Positions 55,009 to 64,000 of a stretch of 64,000 nt of DNA are shown here, piece by piece. The stretch is taken from positions 124,001 through 188,000 of the forward strand of contig NZ_JAFKDE010000002.1 in assembly GCF_017255295.1 (NCBI RefSeq), given 5' to 3'. Under the pieces are notes generated by a model. It saw only the letters and a list, made by a program, of their open reading frames with translations. It ran no database searches and had not been told where the DNA came from. The position numbers and the translations under genes are program-made. This stretch comes from Nitratireductor aquimarinus (GTDB lineage: Bacteria > Pseudomonadota > Alphaproteobacteria > Rhizobiales > Rhizobiaceae). Position 1 is the first letter of the stretch; every line of letters begins with the position of its first letter.

Positions 55009-57639
55009 ATGTTCGACGCCGAAAATCCCAACAGGAAACGGTCAAGGGAAGACGGGCGCTCGCGCTCGCTTTTGTCGATGCAGCCGCCGCGTGATGATCG
55101 TGCGACAACGCAGGAAGATCTTACGGACCGTTCGTCATTGCCGCGCTCTGACAGGGATGCGGAAATGCGCGAGGCGCGCAGGGAGCGGGCAGCCTCGGCG
55201 GATGCCTATCTGCGTCGTGCCGAGGCGGGTGACCGCGCGCGGGACGACGTTTCCCCGAAGCGCGCACAGCCTGCGCGCCGGGTCGAGGAGCCGGTACGGA
55301 AAGCGCGCACCGCACCGAAAAAGGCCCCGCTCCACAAGCGCCTGCTCGACAGGATGTTTCCGCTGCCGGAGGCCCCGCAGCGCGGGGCGCAGACCGCAGA
55401 GCCCGCGCGTGCGCCGATGCGCGACGAGCGCGATGTGGCCGTGCGGCGAACCGTGATTGACGAAGAGCCCGAAGCCTATCGCGAGCCCATGCAGCACCGG
55501 CGCAGGCAGACCGGAAAGCGTGATGCGGATGAGCGGCTCTGGCGGCCATTGATCGATCCGGTGCGCGTGATCAGCGGGATTTTTCGCGCCAAGTGGCTCA
55601 TTCTTCTGACGACGATCATCGGTGCGGTTCTTGGCGTGATGGTCGCGCTGTCGACGCCGAAAATGTATTACGCGGCAACGCAGCTCATTTTCGATCCGCG
55701 CAATCTGCAGCTGGTGGAACGCGATCTGACGCCGGGCGGTCTGCCCTCGGATGCGACGCTGGCGCTCATCGAAAACCAGGTGGCCATCATGACCTCCGGC
55801 AATGTGCTGGCGCGGGTGGTGGACGAACTGGATCTGGCGGATGACCCGGAATTCAACGGTTCGGGTGGCAGTTCCATTGTGAGCCTGCTGTTGAGCCCGC
55901 GCGCGCTCATCTCGGCGCTGCTCAGCAGCGGCGATGAGGATGGCGGCACGGCGCGGCACTCCATTGCGGTCGAGAACCTCGCAGATGCGCTGGATGTGAG
56001 CCGTAACGCCAAGACCTTCATCATCACCATTGGCGCCGAGACGGAGGATCCCGAGAAATCCTCGCTGATCGCGACGACCACGCGCGATGTGTTCCTGTCC
56101 ACCTTTGGCGAGCTTCAGTCTGCAACGGCGGGCCGCGCCAATCGCGAGATCACCGAGCAGCTCACCTCGCTTCGGGCCGAAGTGGAAGAGGCCGAACGGG
56201 CCGTGGCCGATTTCAAGGCGAAGAATGACATCGTGGATGCGCAGGGGCGTCTGATCACCGATGAGGAGATCCTGCGTCTCAACGACCAGCTTTCGAACGC
56301 CAAGGCGCGCACATCGGAGCTGAATGCGCGTGCAGCGGCCGCGCGTGAGCTGAACGTGGACGAGGTTCTGGGCGGCGCACTGCCGGAGCAGATCTCCTCG
56401 CCCGTCATGACCGAGCTTCTGGCGCAGTATGCGAGCCTGCGGCAGCAGGCGGGCAGGCTGGCCGTGAAATTCGGCCCGCGTCATCCGGAGCGGCTTGCCG
56501 TGGAAGCGGAACTCTCCGGCGCGCGTGAGGAGATCGCACGCGAATTGCGGCGGGTGACGGCGTCCAACCAGGTGGAATTGCAGCGCGCCGTTCAGCTTGA
56601 GCAGGATCTGGCCGGCCAGCTCGCGCGGCTGAAGGTTCAGAAGGGCAATCTGGCATCGGAGCAGGTGACGCTTCGCGAGCTTGAGCGCGAGGCGAATGCG
56701 AAGCGCTCGGTGTATGAATCGCTGCTCCTGCGCGCCCGTGAGACCGGACAGCAGGAACGCCTGAACACCGCCAATGTGAGCGTGATTTCGCAGGCCGTGC
56801 CGCCGCTCGATCCGATCGGCCCGTCGCGTTCGTCGATCGCGATGGCGGGCATGATCCTTGGCTTCCTGTTCGGCGTGGGCATTGGCGCAGCCGGCGGGGC
56901 GATCCAGAGCCTGCGCGAAAACATGGCCGAGCGTCAGGCCGAGGAAGACGAAGGCGGCGAAGGCAGCCAGGGTTATGACGATTATGACCCGGAGCCTGAC
57001 CCGACACCGCCCGGTGGCGGATCCTGGCGGCACGCGTCCGACGACCGGCTGCGGGATGCTGCATCAGACCGGCATTCTGGCGAATGGCGTCCGCGTTCGG
57101 GTGAGCGCTATGCAATGGCCGGTGTGGACGCGCGTGAGGATGAAGATGATCTCGACCATGCGTTTACGGCGCATATGGACGATGAGATCGATGATCTTGC
57201 CGATCGGTATGCGGAGCCACGGCATCGGGTGCGGGCGTCGGCAGCTTCGCAGCCCCAGGTTCAGCCCCAGCCCCAGCCCCAGCCACAGCCGCAATATGCG
57301 CCACAGCAGATGTGGCAGACGCCACAGCTCGCGATGCAGCCCGGCATGATGCCTGCAATGGCGCCGTTTCAGCCAGTGATGGGGCAGCCTGTGATGGGGC
57401 AGCCGGGGATGGGACAACCGGGAATCAACATGCCGATGATGCCGGCCTATCCCGTCTGGCAGCAGGTGCCGCCGATGGCGCAGGCTGGATTTGCGGCAGG
57501 TCCGCAGAGTGCTGGCGAGCCGTTTCATGAAGACGACGATGGCGACGACCGCTTCAGCGAAATCCACCATCGTCTGAAAGCCGTGCGTCGCGAGGTCGAT
57601 GCACTGGCCGTGCGCCGGGCAAACCGGTTCCGGTACTAG
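55009..57639 (+). CDS. Wzz/GumC-type polysaccharide chain-length/export protein with long disordered tails
   Basis: 876 aa from ATG 55009. Residues 1 to about 180 are Arg/Glu-rich and disordered. Then come TM1 (KWLILLTTIIGAVLGVMVAL), the Wzz domain (YYAATQLIFDPRNLQLVERD), a long periplasmic coiled coil (about 370-600, many Glu/Arg/Ala) and TM2 (SSIAMAGMILGFLFGVGIGA). The cytoplasmic tail of about 230 residues contains a Pro-Gln repeat (PQPQPQPQPQ), a triple MGQPxMGQPGMGQPG and an acidic stretch (EDDDGDDRF). No Walker motifs follow TM2, so the BY-kinase domain found in many GumC fusions is absent. Polysaccharide co-polymerase role is inferred. Confidence 0.85.
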   Translation: MFDAENPNRKRSREDGRSRSLLSMQPPRDDRATTQEDLTDRSSLPRSDRDAEMREARRERAASADAYLRRAEAGDRARDDVSPKRAQPARRVEEPVRKARTAPKKAPLHKRLLDRMFPLPEAPQRGAQTAEPARAPMRDERDVAVRRTVIDEEPEAYREPMQHRRRQTGKRDADERLWRPLIDPVRVISGIFRAKWLILLTTIIGAVLGVMVALSTPKMYYAATQLIFDPRNLQLVERDLTPGGLPSDATLALIENQVAIMTSGNVLARVVDELDLADDPEFNGSGGSSIVSLLLSPRALISALLSSGDEDGGTARHSIAVENLADALDVSRNAKTFIITIGAETEDPEKSSLIATTTRDVFLSTFGELQSATAGRANREITEQLTSLRAEVEEAERAVADFKAKNDIVDAQGRLITDEEILRLNDQLSNAKARTSELNARAAAARELNVDEVLGGALPEQISSPVMTELLAQYASLRQQAGRLAVKFGPRHPERLAVEAELSGAREEIARELRRVTASNQVELQRAVQLEQDLAGQLARLKVQKGNLASEQVTLRELEREANAKRSVYESLLLRARETGQQERLNTANVSVISQAVPPLDPIGPSRSSIAMAGMILGFLFGVGIGAAGGAIQSLRENMAERQAEEDEGGEGSQGYDDYDPEPDPTPPGGGSWRHASDDRLRDAASDRHSGEWRPRSGERYAMAGVDAREDEDDLDHAFTAHMDDEIDDLADRYAEPRHRVRASAASQPQVQPQPQPQPQPQYAPQQMWQTPQLAMQPGMMPAMAPFQPVMGQPVMGQPGMGQPGINMPMMPAYPVWQQVPPMAQAGFAAGPQSAGEPFHEDDDGDDRFSEIHHRLKAVRREVDALAVRRANRFRY

Positions 57640-57648
57640 ACGTTTCCG

Positions 57649-57672
57649 GCGTCAGGTGGTCTTGCCTGACGC
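57649..57672 (+). terminator. Hairpin after the Wzz-like gene
   Basis: GCGTCAGG and CCTGACGC, 8-bp perfect arms with an 8-base loop, 10 bp past the stop. No U-run, so termination efficiency is doubtful. Confidence 0.4.
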
Positions 57673-57855
57673 TGCCGAACGGCGGGCGCGTTCCAGACAA
57701 ATTCGCCTTCTTTCCCAATAACGTCGCCAAACGACGCGAAGCCGGGATTGCGGTTCTGCGTTTTCCCCATTATGCGGGCTGGAGTGCGATCCCGATGCGA
57801 GCGCCTTGGCGTGGACCGGGAGGCCGCACGCACTGACGCCTGACCGGGGAAAGAC

Positions 57856-58752
57856 ATGGCCGATATCATCGACGGAAAAGCGATCGCAGAAGATGTGGTT
57901 GCGAAGGTCAAGACGCAGACTGCGACGCTCGCCGAACACGGCGTGACGCCGGGGCTGGCAGTGGTGATCGTCGGCGAGGATCCGGCAAGCCAGGTTTATG
58001 TGGCGTCCAAGTCGCGCCGCGCCAAGGAATGCGGCTTCCATTCGGTTCAGCATTCGCTGCCGGCAGAAACGTCGGAAGACGCGCTGGTGGCGCTGGTCGA
58101 GGAACTCAACGCCGATCCGGCGATCCACGGCATTCTGGTGCAGCTGCCGCTGCCCGGGCACATCGATGAAGCGCGCATCATCCAGACCATCGACCCGGAC
58201 AAGGATGTCGACGGTTTTCATTTCATCAATGTCGGCAGGCTTGGAACCGGTGCGCTGGACAGCGCCTTCGTGCCCTGCACGCCGGCGGGCGCGATGCTGA
58301 TGCTTGAGCGGGTGCGCGGCAGGGACCTCTCCGGCCTCTCGGCAGTGGTGATCGGGCGCTCCAACATTGTGGGCAAGCCGATGGCGAACCTGCTTCTGGC
58401 CGCCAACGCCACGGTGACCGTTGCGCACAGCCGCACGAAGGATCTGCCGGCGCTGGCCGCGACGGCCGACATTCTCGTTGCCGCAGTGGGACGGCCGGAA
58501 ATGGTTCGGGGCGACTGGGTGAAGCCCGGTGCAACCGTGATCGATGTGGGCATCAACCGCATTCCCGCGCCGGAAAAGGGCGAGGGCAAGACGCGGCTCG
58601 TGGGCGATGTGGCCTTTGCCGAAGCAAAGGAGCGCGCCGGCGCGATCACCCCGGTGCCGGGCGGCGTGGGGCCGATGACCATCGCCATGCTGATGGCCAA
58701 CACGCTCACTTCCGCATTCCGCACTGCGGGGCTTGAACCACCGGCTTTCTAG
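57856..58752 (+). CDS. folD: Bifunctional methylenetetrahydrofolate dehydrogenase/methenyltetrahydrofolate cyclohydrolase
   Basis: 298 aa. Catalytic lysine in QVYVASK (Lys52), the [10 protein letters not shown] motif, [21 protein letters not shown], the NADP loop [17 protein letters not shown], and [16 protein letters not shown]. FolD interconverts 5,10-methylene-, 5,10-methenyl- and 10-formyl-tetrahydrofolate. Preceded by a 216-bp spacer, with ACCGGGGAAAG before the ATG. The GlxA-type gene begins 26 bp after its stop. Confidence 0.97.
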   Translation: MADIIDGKAIAEDVVAKVKTQTATLAEHGVTPGLAVVIVGEDPASQVYVASKSRRAKECGFHSVQHSLPAETSEDALVALVEELNADPAIHGILVQLPLPGHIDEARIIQTIDPDKDVDGFHFINVGRLGTGALDSAFVPCTPAGAMLMLERVRGRDLSGLSAVVIGRSNIVGKPMANLLLAANATVTVAHSRTKDLPALAATADILVAAVGRPEMVRGDWVKPGATVIDVGINRIPAPEKGEGKTRLVGDVAFAEAKERAGAITPVPGGVGPMTIAMLMANTLTSAFRTAGLEPPAF

Positions 58753-58778
58753 CCTCTTTCTGATCGGGACCATCTGCC

Positions 58779-59780
58779 ATGCCTCTCCTGCCAGACACGC
58801 CTGTTTTAGAACAATTGCCCATGGGCGAGGCGCGGCAGGACCGACGGCATTTCGCATTTTTGCTGGTCGACAAGTTTTCGATGTTTTCGCTGGCAGCGGC
58901 CATCGACACGGTGCGCTCGGCCAACCGCCTGCTCGGGCGTGACGTCTATAGCTGGGTGACCGTTTCGGCTGATGGCGAGGCGGTGATGGCGTCCAACGGG
59001 CTGCCGATCAAGATCGACTACGCAGTCGCCGATCTTCCGCCTGTCGATATTCTTTTTGTCTGCGTGGGGCTCACCACCGAGTTTCCCGGCAAGAGCATGG
59101 TGCTTGCCGCATTGCGCAGTCTTGGCCGGCGCGGTGCTGCGCTGGGTGCGCTGGCGGCGGGCTCCTATCTGCTTGCCGAGGCCGGGCAGCTTGCCGGCCA
59201 TCGCTGCACGATCCACTGGGAGAACCGGGCCTCCTTCATGGAGCGCTTTCCCGATATCGAATGCACGGGCAATGTCTATGAGATCGACCGCCGCCGCTAC
59301 ACCTGCGCGGGCGTGACGACCTCCATCGACCTGATGCTGGAAATCGTGCGGACGGACCTCGGCGCGGATCTTGCCAATGATGTGGCCAACCAGTTCCAGC
59401 ACGAGCGCATCCGCTCCGCCGGCGACCGGCAGCGCACGGGGCCGGAGCGCGACCTGACGGGCAAGTCGGAAAAGCTGAAGAAGATCGTCGAGCTGATGGC
59501 CGACAATCTGGATGAGCCTTATTCGGCGGCGCAGCTTGCCGGCACGGCGAGCCTTTCCGTGCGCCAGGTCGAGCGGCTCTTCCTGCGGCATCTGGGGATG
59601 ACACCGGGGCGCTATTACATGCGGCTCAGGCTGGAGCGGGCGCGTGAGCTTCTGCGGCAGACCAACATGCCGATCCTCGATGTGGCGATTGCAACGGGCT
59701 TCACCTCGCATTCCTATTTCGCGCAGAGTTATCGCCAGCAATTCGGGCGCCCGCCATCGGAAGAGCGCCGCGCTGGTTGA
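58779..59780 (+). CDS. GlxA-family transcriptional regulator (DJ-1/PfpI + AraC)
   Basis: 333 aa. An N-terminal DJ-1/PfpI-like domain (HFAFLLVDKFSMFSLAAAIDTVRSAN; ALGALAAGSYLLAEAG at the nucleophile elbow position, where Ala replaces the usual Cys) joins a C-terminal AraC-type DNA-binding domain (SLSVRQVERLFLRHLGMTPGRYYMRLRLERAREL to TGFTSHSYFAQSYRQQFG). In rhizobia and pseudomonads such regulators control glycine betaine, choline, carnitine or arginine use. The target is unknown here. A 19-bp tandem duplication covers the stop codon. Confidence 0.88.
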   Translation: MPLLPDTPVLEQLPMGEARQDRRHFAFLLVDKFSMFSLAAAIDTVRSANRLLGRDVYSWVTVSADGEAVMASNGLPIKIDYAVADLPPVDILFVCVGLTTEFPGKSMVLAALRSLGRRGAALGALAAGSYLLAEAGQLAGHRCTIHWENRASFMERFPDIECTGNVYEIDRRRYTCAGVTTSIDLMLEIVRTDLGADLANDVANQFQHERIRSAGDRQRTGPERDLTGKSEKLKKIVELMADNLDEPYSAAQLAGTASLSVRQVERLFLRHLGMTPGRYYMRLRLERARELLRQTNMPILDVAIATGFTSHSYFAQSYRQQFGRPPSEERRAG

Positions 59781-59797
59781 AGAGCGCCGCGCTGGTT
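59760..59797 (+). repeat. 19-bp perfect tandem duplication at the end of the GlxA-type gene
   Basis: GAAGAGCGCCGCGCTGGTT occurs at 59760-59778 and again at 59779-59797. The stop codon TGA is made at the junction of the two copies. Confidence 0.85.
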
Positions 59798-59840
59798 ATT
59801 GAGGGGTGGTCGGAGGCATAGAGGTGGAGCCAAGCGCCCC

Positions 59841-60032
59841 CGCCCTTCGACAAGCTCAGGATGAGGGCTACTGCGGTGCCGGTTCTCCCTTCATACCCAC
59901 ACAGTTGAGAACTTGACTACACACGCCCAAGAAACCTCGGAATGAGGCTCCCGTGCTGACTAAAAAGCGGGCATAGAGCTTGAAGCAACTGCGCCCTCTC
60001 AGTAGCCCTCATCCTGAGCCTGTCGAAGGGCG
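59841..60032. repeat. 32-bp inverted repeat, one arm coding
   Basis: Arms at 59841-59872 and 60001-60032, complementary with one mismatch, 128 bp apart. The core word is CTTCGACAAGCTCAGGATGA. The right arm overlaps the last codons and stop of the DUF2254 gene. The word is a widespread intergenic repeat in proteobacteria, from memory. Confidence 0.8.
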
Positions 60033-61328
60033 AGGGCGCTCGGCTTCCGAAACAACGCCACCGATTTCGGCAGCGGCTTTACGCAGTGCAGCCACATCGG
60101 GTGCGTGGGAGGCGTATGAGGTCGCGCGGGCGGTGAAGTCTGCGGCCAGCGCCGTGGCGGCGTCGCGGAAGGCTCCCGGCGCGACACGCGCAAGCGAGGA
60201 CAGGCCACGCAACAGCGCCAGTCCGACATCGGGCGCGCCGGAGGCGGCTTCGTAGGATATGGGCCGGAAGGCTGCATCCAAAAGAGCGGACGGCTTCACG
60301 GGCGCAAAGGTCACCTTGGGGTAGGGCGGCTCGTCGTTATCGCTGTCCGCCTCCTTGTCCGTCAGCGCCCAGTCGGCCAGAAGCCGGGTCTGCACGGTGA
60401 GAACGTGGATTGCGGTGGAAGGGTCGTTGACGCCGGGGGAAAGCGCCCGGCGGGCGACATCGGCCAGAACGAGGAAGCCGAATCCCGGATCGGAATCGAA
60501 GGTGCGCTCCTCACCGATGATGAAGTCGTCATGGACCGCTTCAAGGCAGGCATCGTCCGCTTCGCCGCTGACGACGGCAAGGGCGGTGGTGTGGTCCACA
60601 TAATCGCCGGGGCGGACGAGAACATGGATTGTGAGACCGCTGGCCTCCGCCAGTTCCTGCAGCGCATGCGGGTCGAAATGCTGGACGAAGCCGACCGCCC
60701 CGGCGCTTACGGTTCGCCCTGACGGACTGGAGGAGAGCGTGGCGGCGGTGCAGCCATAGCGCCCGTCGCGGCCAAGGCGGGTGAGGGCTTCCCGTGTTGT
60801 CTCTTCAAGCCGGCTGGTCATTTCCACGACGCGTCCGACAACCGAGATTTCGCGCACCCAGCGGATCAGCGCCCAGACAACGGCAAAGACCACGATGACG
60901 GTGGCGGCGAAGAGGATAAGCCGTCCGCCAAGCGTGTAGATGCCGCTCGACAGGCCGATTATGCCGATGATGGAAAAGAGAAACGCGCCGATGAAAACGG
61001 AGATGGTGGTGCGGGCGGCGCGATTGCCGGAGAAAAGCGGCACGGCGCGGGGCGAGCCTGTCTGCGCGGCGCTGGTGAGCAGGTTGACCAGCGTTGAAAG
61101 CGCGAAGACGGCGACCGCCAGCATGCTGGAAGCGACGATGCCCAGAATGTTGCGCAGCGCTTCTCCCGAAACGGTTATGGGAAGGGCGCTTTCATCCAGA
61201 CTTTCGGGCAGCAGGTCTGCCGAAAGATAGGCAAGGACAATGACGATGACCGCCGAGACGCAGAACAGCGCCGGCAGAAACCACAGGGCTCGCGTGAGCC
61301 GCCTGAAGAGGAACCAGTAGCCGTTCAC
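60009..61328 (-). CDS. DUF2254 family membrane protein
   Basis: 439 aa from GTG 61328, with GGAGGGA upstream. Four hydrophobic segments lie in the first 170 residues (FLPALFCVSAVIVIVLAYL, ILGIVASSMLAVAVFALSTL, TTISVFIGAFLFSIIGIIGL, LILFAATVIVVFAVVWALI). A soluble domain follows with HVLVRPGDYVDH and FGFLVLADVARRALSPGVNDPSTA, the best-conserved part of the family. Function unknown. The last residues (RPRPSTGSG) and the stop codon are encoded by one arm of an intergenic inverted repeat, which suggests the native end was replaced. Confidence 0.85.
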   Translation of the reverse strand: MNGYWFLFRRLTRALWFLPALFCVSAVIVIVLAYLSADLLPESLDESALPITVSGEALRNILGIVASSMLAVAVFALSTLVNLLTSAAQTGSPRAVPLFSGNRAARTTISVFIGAFLFSIIGIIGLSSGIYTLGGRLILFAATVIVVFAVVWALIRWVREISVVGRVVEMTSRLEETTREALTRLGRDGRYGCTAATLSSSPSGRTVSAGAVGFVQHFDPHALQELAEASGLTIHVLVRPGDYVDHTTALAVVSGEADDACLEAVHDDFIIGEERTFDSDPGFGFLVLADVARRALSPGVNDPSTAIHVLTVQTRLLADWALTDKEADSDNDEPPYPKVTFAPVKPSALLDAAFRPISYEAASGAPDVGLALLRGLSSLARVAPGAFRDAATALAADFTARATSYASHAPDVAALRKAAAEIGGVVSEAERPRPSTGSG

Positions 61329-61378
61329 ACTCCCTCCGATCAGAGGAAGAATGCACGGCTACCGCAGTTTGTTCCAGC

Positions 61379-63193
61379 TCAGAATACGGCTGCACCCTGA
61401 TCGGCACGGCCGGCGAGCTGCCGGAAGCCGGCAAAGAGCTCGCGGCCCATGCCGAACTGGTTGCCCGAGAGGTCGGGTGCGGCGCTTTCGCGTGCGGCGA
61501 ACTCTTCGGCGTCGACCAGCGCTTCAAGCGTGCCCTTGTCTGCGTCGAGGCGCATCGGGTCGCCATCGCGCAGCTTTCCGATCATGCCGCCGTCGAGCGC
61601 TTCGGGCGTAACGTGGATGGCCGCCGGCACCTTGCCGGATGCACCCGACATGCGCCCGTCGGTGACCAGCGCGATGCGGTGTCCGCGATCCTGAAGCACG
61701 CCCAGCGCCGGCGTGAGCTTGTGCAGTTCCGGCATGCCGTTTGCCTTGGGGCCCTGGAAGCGGATGACGGCGATGAAATCGCGGTCGAGCCTGCCTTCCT
61801 TGAAGGCCGTCTGCATTTCTTCCTGCGAATGGAAGACCAGCGCCGGGGCCTCGATCACGCGGTGCTCCGGCTTGACGGCGGAAACCTTGATGATCGACTT
61901 GCCGAGATTGCCCGACAGAACCCGGATGCCACCGGTCTGCTGGAAGGGCTTGGCGGCGGTGGTGAGCACCTTGTCGTTGCCGCTGGTGGCGGGTGCGGAG
62001 AGGCGCACGACCGAACCATTGTCGGCGAGCTTGGCCTCGACCGTGTAGGGGCGCAGACCCTCACCCCAGATGGTGCGCACATCCTCGTGCAGATAGCCGT
62101 CGTCGAGCAGTTCGCGGATCATGTAGCCCATGCCGCCTGCGGCGTGGAAATGGTTCACGTCGGCAAGCCCGTTGGGATAAACGCGGGCAACGAGCGGCAC
62201 GTGGTCCGAAATCTCGGCGATGTCGTCCCAGGTGAGCCGGATGCCTGCCGCTGCCGCCATGGCGACCAGATGCATGGTGTGGTTGGTCGAGCCGCCCGTG
62301 GCGTTGAGGCCGACCACGCCGTTGACGATGGAGCGCTCGTCGATCATGCGGCCAACGGGCGTGAACTCGTTGCCGAGCGCGGTGATGGCGAGCGCGCGCT
62401 TTGCGGCTTCCTTCGTCAGGGCATCGCGCAGCGGCGTGTTGGGATTGACGAAGGAGGAACCCGGTGTGTGCAGGCCCATGATCTCCATCAGCATCTGGTT
62501 CGAGTTGGCCGTGCCGTAGAAGGTGCAGGTGCCGGGGCCGTGATAGGATTTGGACTCGGCTTCCAGCAGCGCCGCACGGTCCACCTTGCCTTCGGCGTAG
62601 AGCTGGCGGATGCGGGCCTTCTCGTCATTGGGCAGGCCGGAGGTCATGGGTCCGGCGGGAATGAAGATCGCAGGCAGGTGGCCGAAGGTGAGGGCGGCGA
62701 TGACCAGGCCAGGCACGATCTTGTCGCAGACGCCGAGATAGACGGCCGCGTCAAACATGTTGTGCGACAGGCCGACGGCAGCCGACATGGCGATGACATC
62801 GCGCGAAAAGAGCGACAGTTCCATGCCGGGCTGGCCCTGGGTGACGCCATCGCACATGGCGGGCACGCCGCCGGCAACCTGCGCCACGCCGCCGGCTTCA
62901 CGCGCGGCGTCCTTGATCATGCTGGGAAATGGCTCGAAGGGCTGATGCGCCGAGAGCATGTCGTTATAGGCGGTGATGATGCCGATATTGGGCACCCGGT
63001 CGCCGGAAAGGGCCGCCTTGTCTGCGGGGCCACAGGCGGCAAAGCCGTGGGCGAGGTTGCCGCAGGAAAGGACGCCGCGATGAACGGCCTGTCCGGCAGC
63101 GTGGTCGACGCGTTCCAGATAGGCTTCGCGGCTGGCGCGTGAGCGCTCGCGGATGCGGGCTGTGACGGCTTCGATTTCGGGTCTTGCGGTCAT
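61379..63193 (-). CDS. edd: 6-Phosphogluconate dehydratase
   Basis: 604 aa, the usual length. ILVD/EDD family features: [43 protein letters not shown] with a cluster cysteine, [20 protein letters not shown] with the second, and [24 protein letters not shown]. It dehydrates 6-phosphogluconate to 2-keto-3-deoxy-6-phosphogluconate using a 4Fe-4S cluster. Downstream of pgl (66 bp gap) and zwf in the Entner-Doudoroff operon. The aldolase gene (eda) is not in the window. Confidence 0.96.
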   Translation of the reverse strand: MTARPEIEAVTARIRERSRASREAYLERVDHAAGQAVHRGVLSCGNLAHGFAACGPADKAALSGDRVPNIGIITAYNDMLSAHQPFEPFPSMIKDAAREAGGVAQVAGGVPAMCDGVTQGQPGMELSLFSRDVIAMSAAVGLSHNMFDAAVYLGVCDKIVPGLVIAALTFGHLPAIFIPAGPMTSGLPNDEKARIRQLYAEGKVDRAALLEAESKSYHGPGTCTFYGTANSNQMLMEIMGLHTPGSSFVNPNTPLRDALTKEAAKRALAITALGNEFTPVGRMIDERSIVNGVVGLNATGGSTNHTMHLVAMAAAAGIRLTWDDIAEISDHVPLVARVYPNGLADVNHFHAAGGMGYMIRELLDDGYLHEDVRTIWGEGLRPYTVEAKLADNGSVVRLSAPATSGNDKVLTTAAKPFQQTGGIRVLSGNLGKSIIKVSAVKPEHRVIEAPALVFHSQEEMQTAFKEGRLDRDFIAVIRFQGPKANGMPELHKLTPALGVLQDRGHRIALVTDGRMSGASGKVPAAIHVTPEALDGGMIGKLRDGDPMRLDADKGTLEALVDAEEFAARESAAPDLSGNQFGMGRELFAGFRQLAGRADQGAAVF

Positions 63194-63259
63194 GGCATGG
63201 CGTCCTGTCTTGCAGTTGGCCCCACGCGGAAGGAGCGCGGGGCGCGGCGGGCCGGCGTT

Positions 63260-63973
63260 TTACGCCTGGCCTGCGGGAGCCCAGAAGATGTGGGCGGGTT
63301 CTTTTGTCTCGGCCAGCACCGCGCCGATGGGGGAGGCCGGGCCGGGTGGGACGGAGAGCGCTGTTTCAAGCGTTTCCTTTTTGTCGGCGCCCTCGATGTG
63401 GACGGCGAGGAAGCGTGCGCCTGCGAGCCGGTTCATGGAAAGCGTGAGGCGGGGTTCGCCCGCCGCCTTCGACGCGACCGGTAAAACGTCCGGCCCTTCC
63501 GTTGGCTCAAGAAGCGCTTCGATGGTCGGCGCATCGGGGAAGAAGGAGGCGGTGTGCCGGTCATTGCCCATGCCGAGCACGACCACGTCGAGCGGTCGGG
63601 GCAGTGCGGCAATCGCCTTTGCCGACTGGCTGGCGGCCTCTTCCATCTCGTCGGCTGGCTGGTAGAGGCCGACAAAGGCGGCGCGGGCAGCCTTGTTCTG
63701 CAGGAGATGCCGGGCGACCAGACGGGCGTTGGAGCGCGGTGAATCGGCCGGCACGAAACGTTCGTCCACCAGCGTGACGGTGACCTTGTCCCACGGGATA
63801 TCGCATCGCGACAGCTGATCGAAGAACTGCGCGGGCGTGCGACCGCCGGAAACGGCAATCGCCGCGTGGCCCCGCTCCTTCACGGCCAAGGCCAGTTTTT
63901 TGGCAACCCTCTCCGACAGGTTCCTGGCCAGCGCCTCGGAGGAGGCGAATTCATGCCACTCGCAATTCGCCAT
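63260..63973 (-). CDS. pgl: 6-Phosphogluconolactonase
   Basis: 237 aa. Family motifs: AIAVSGGRTPAQFFDQLSR, WDKVTVTLVDERFVPADSPRSNARL, and DVVVLGMGNDRHTASFFPD (usual form LGMGxDGHTASLFP; here Arg replaces Gly before His). It hydrolyses 6-phosphogluconolactone between Zwf and Edd. The start lies 2 bp after the zwf stop, so the genes are co-transcribed. Confidence 0.94.
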   Translation of the reverse strand: MANCEWHEFASSEALARNLSERVAKKLALAVKERGHAAIAVSGGRTPAQFFDQLSRCDIPWDKVTVTLVDERFVPADSPRSNARLVARHLLQNKAARAAFVGLYQPADEMEEAASQSAKAIAALPRPLDVVVLGMGNDRHTASFFPDAPTIEALLEPTEGPDVLPVASKAAGEPRLTLSMNRLAGARFLAVHIEGADKKETLETALSVPPGPASPIGAVLAETKEPAHIFWAPAGQA

Positions 63974-63975
63974 GC

Positions 63976-64000
63976 TCAGACACTCTCATGCCAGGTGCGT
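63976..64000 (-). CDS. zwf: Glucose-6-phosphate dehydrogenase, last codons only
   Basis: The minus strand reads R-T-W-H-E-S-V-stop into the right edge, with TGA at 63976-63978. A C-terminal RTWHE is familiar from alphaproteobacterial Zwf, and zwf-pgl-edd is the standard order. Only seven codons are visible, so the identity rests mainly on context. Confidence 0.6.

Noticed and set aside
61613-63142. 509-codon plus-strand open frame
   Set aside because: Antisense shadow of edd, which has full motif support.

Overview
The window is GC-rich, densely packed DNA from an alphaproteobacterium, most likely a member of the Rhizobiales (Hyphomicrobiales; Brucella/Phyllobacterium/Mesorhizobium side). 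Supporting signs are the urease order ureABCEFG-D-T, the zwf-pgl-edd Entner-Doudoroff operon, a fused indolepyruvate ferredoxin oxidoreductase with a divergent Lrp-type gene, a GlxA-type regulator, and palindromic intergenic repeats. There is no phage, IS element, rRNA or CRISPR array. One tRNA gene (Phe, GAA) is present. The genus is inferred from memory of gene order, not from a search.

Layout. 0-3.8 kb, minus strand: a TolC-type outer-membrane channel, a Tat-exported amidohydrolase and an outer-membrane barrel protein that runs off the left edge. 4.2-7.4 kb: a ChaA-type cation/proton antiporter, a glutamate-receptor-like channel with an unusual pore, and an arylformamidase-like hydrolase. 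7.4-19.5 kb: a LysR regulator divergent from an apparent 11-gene operon. That operon encodes a three-subunit molybdenum hydroxylase whose large subunit lies 7.4 kb from the other two, a 3-hydroxyanthranilate 3,4-dioxygenase, a metallo-beta-lactamase-fold hydrolase, and a branched-chain-amino-acid-type ABC importer with two paralogous binding proteins. This looks like an uptake-plus-catabolism module for an N-containing aromatic or heteroaromatic compound, and it is the best candidate here for an undescribed pathway. 19.5-22.6 kb: a two-component system with a multi-pass membrane sensor, then a CrcB fluoride channel in an AT-rich patch.

22.9-37.9 kb is a urea/nickel block: the complete urease operon with urea channel, a SLC13/ArsB-type transporter, a ClC Cl-/H+ exchanger, then nikABCDE-nikR. 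An exact NikR operator (GTATGA-N16-TCATAC, in 12-bp perfect arms) lies upstream of nikA. NikR carries all four nickel ligands, so nickel supply for urease is probably autoregulated inside this block. A 15-bp perfect hairpin and a 26-codon ORF with a good ribosome binding site lie between ureC and ureE.

38.0-41.6 kb: tRNA-Phe, a SsuABC/TauABC-like importer with an internal terminator, and a 0.7-kb spacer holding two copies of a bipartite inverted repeat. 41.6-49.4 kb: the 1139-aa indolepyruvate oxidoreductase, Lrp regulator with a palindromic candidate operator, a SAF-domain dehydrogenase, a perfect 47-bp inverted repeat, proC and an Hsp70-like protein. 49.5-57.6 kb: surface-polysaccharide genes (three glycosyltransferases, a DUF6492-like protein, a Wzx-like flippase, and a Wzz/GumC-like protein with long disordered tails). 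57.9-64 kb: folD, a GlxA-type regulator, a DUF2254 membrane protein whose C-terminus is encoded by a repeat, and edd-pgl-zwf (zwf cut by the right edge).

Starts were chosen by ribosome binding sites and overlaps. Many long open frames antisense to real genes are artefacts of GC-rich codon use and were left out.
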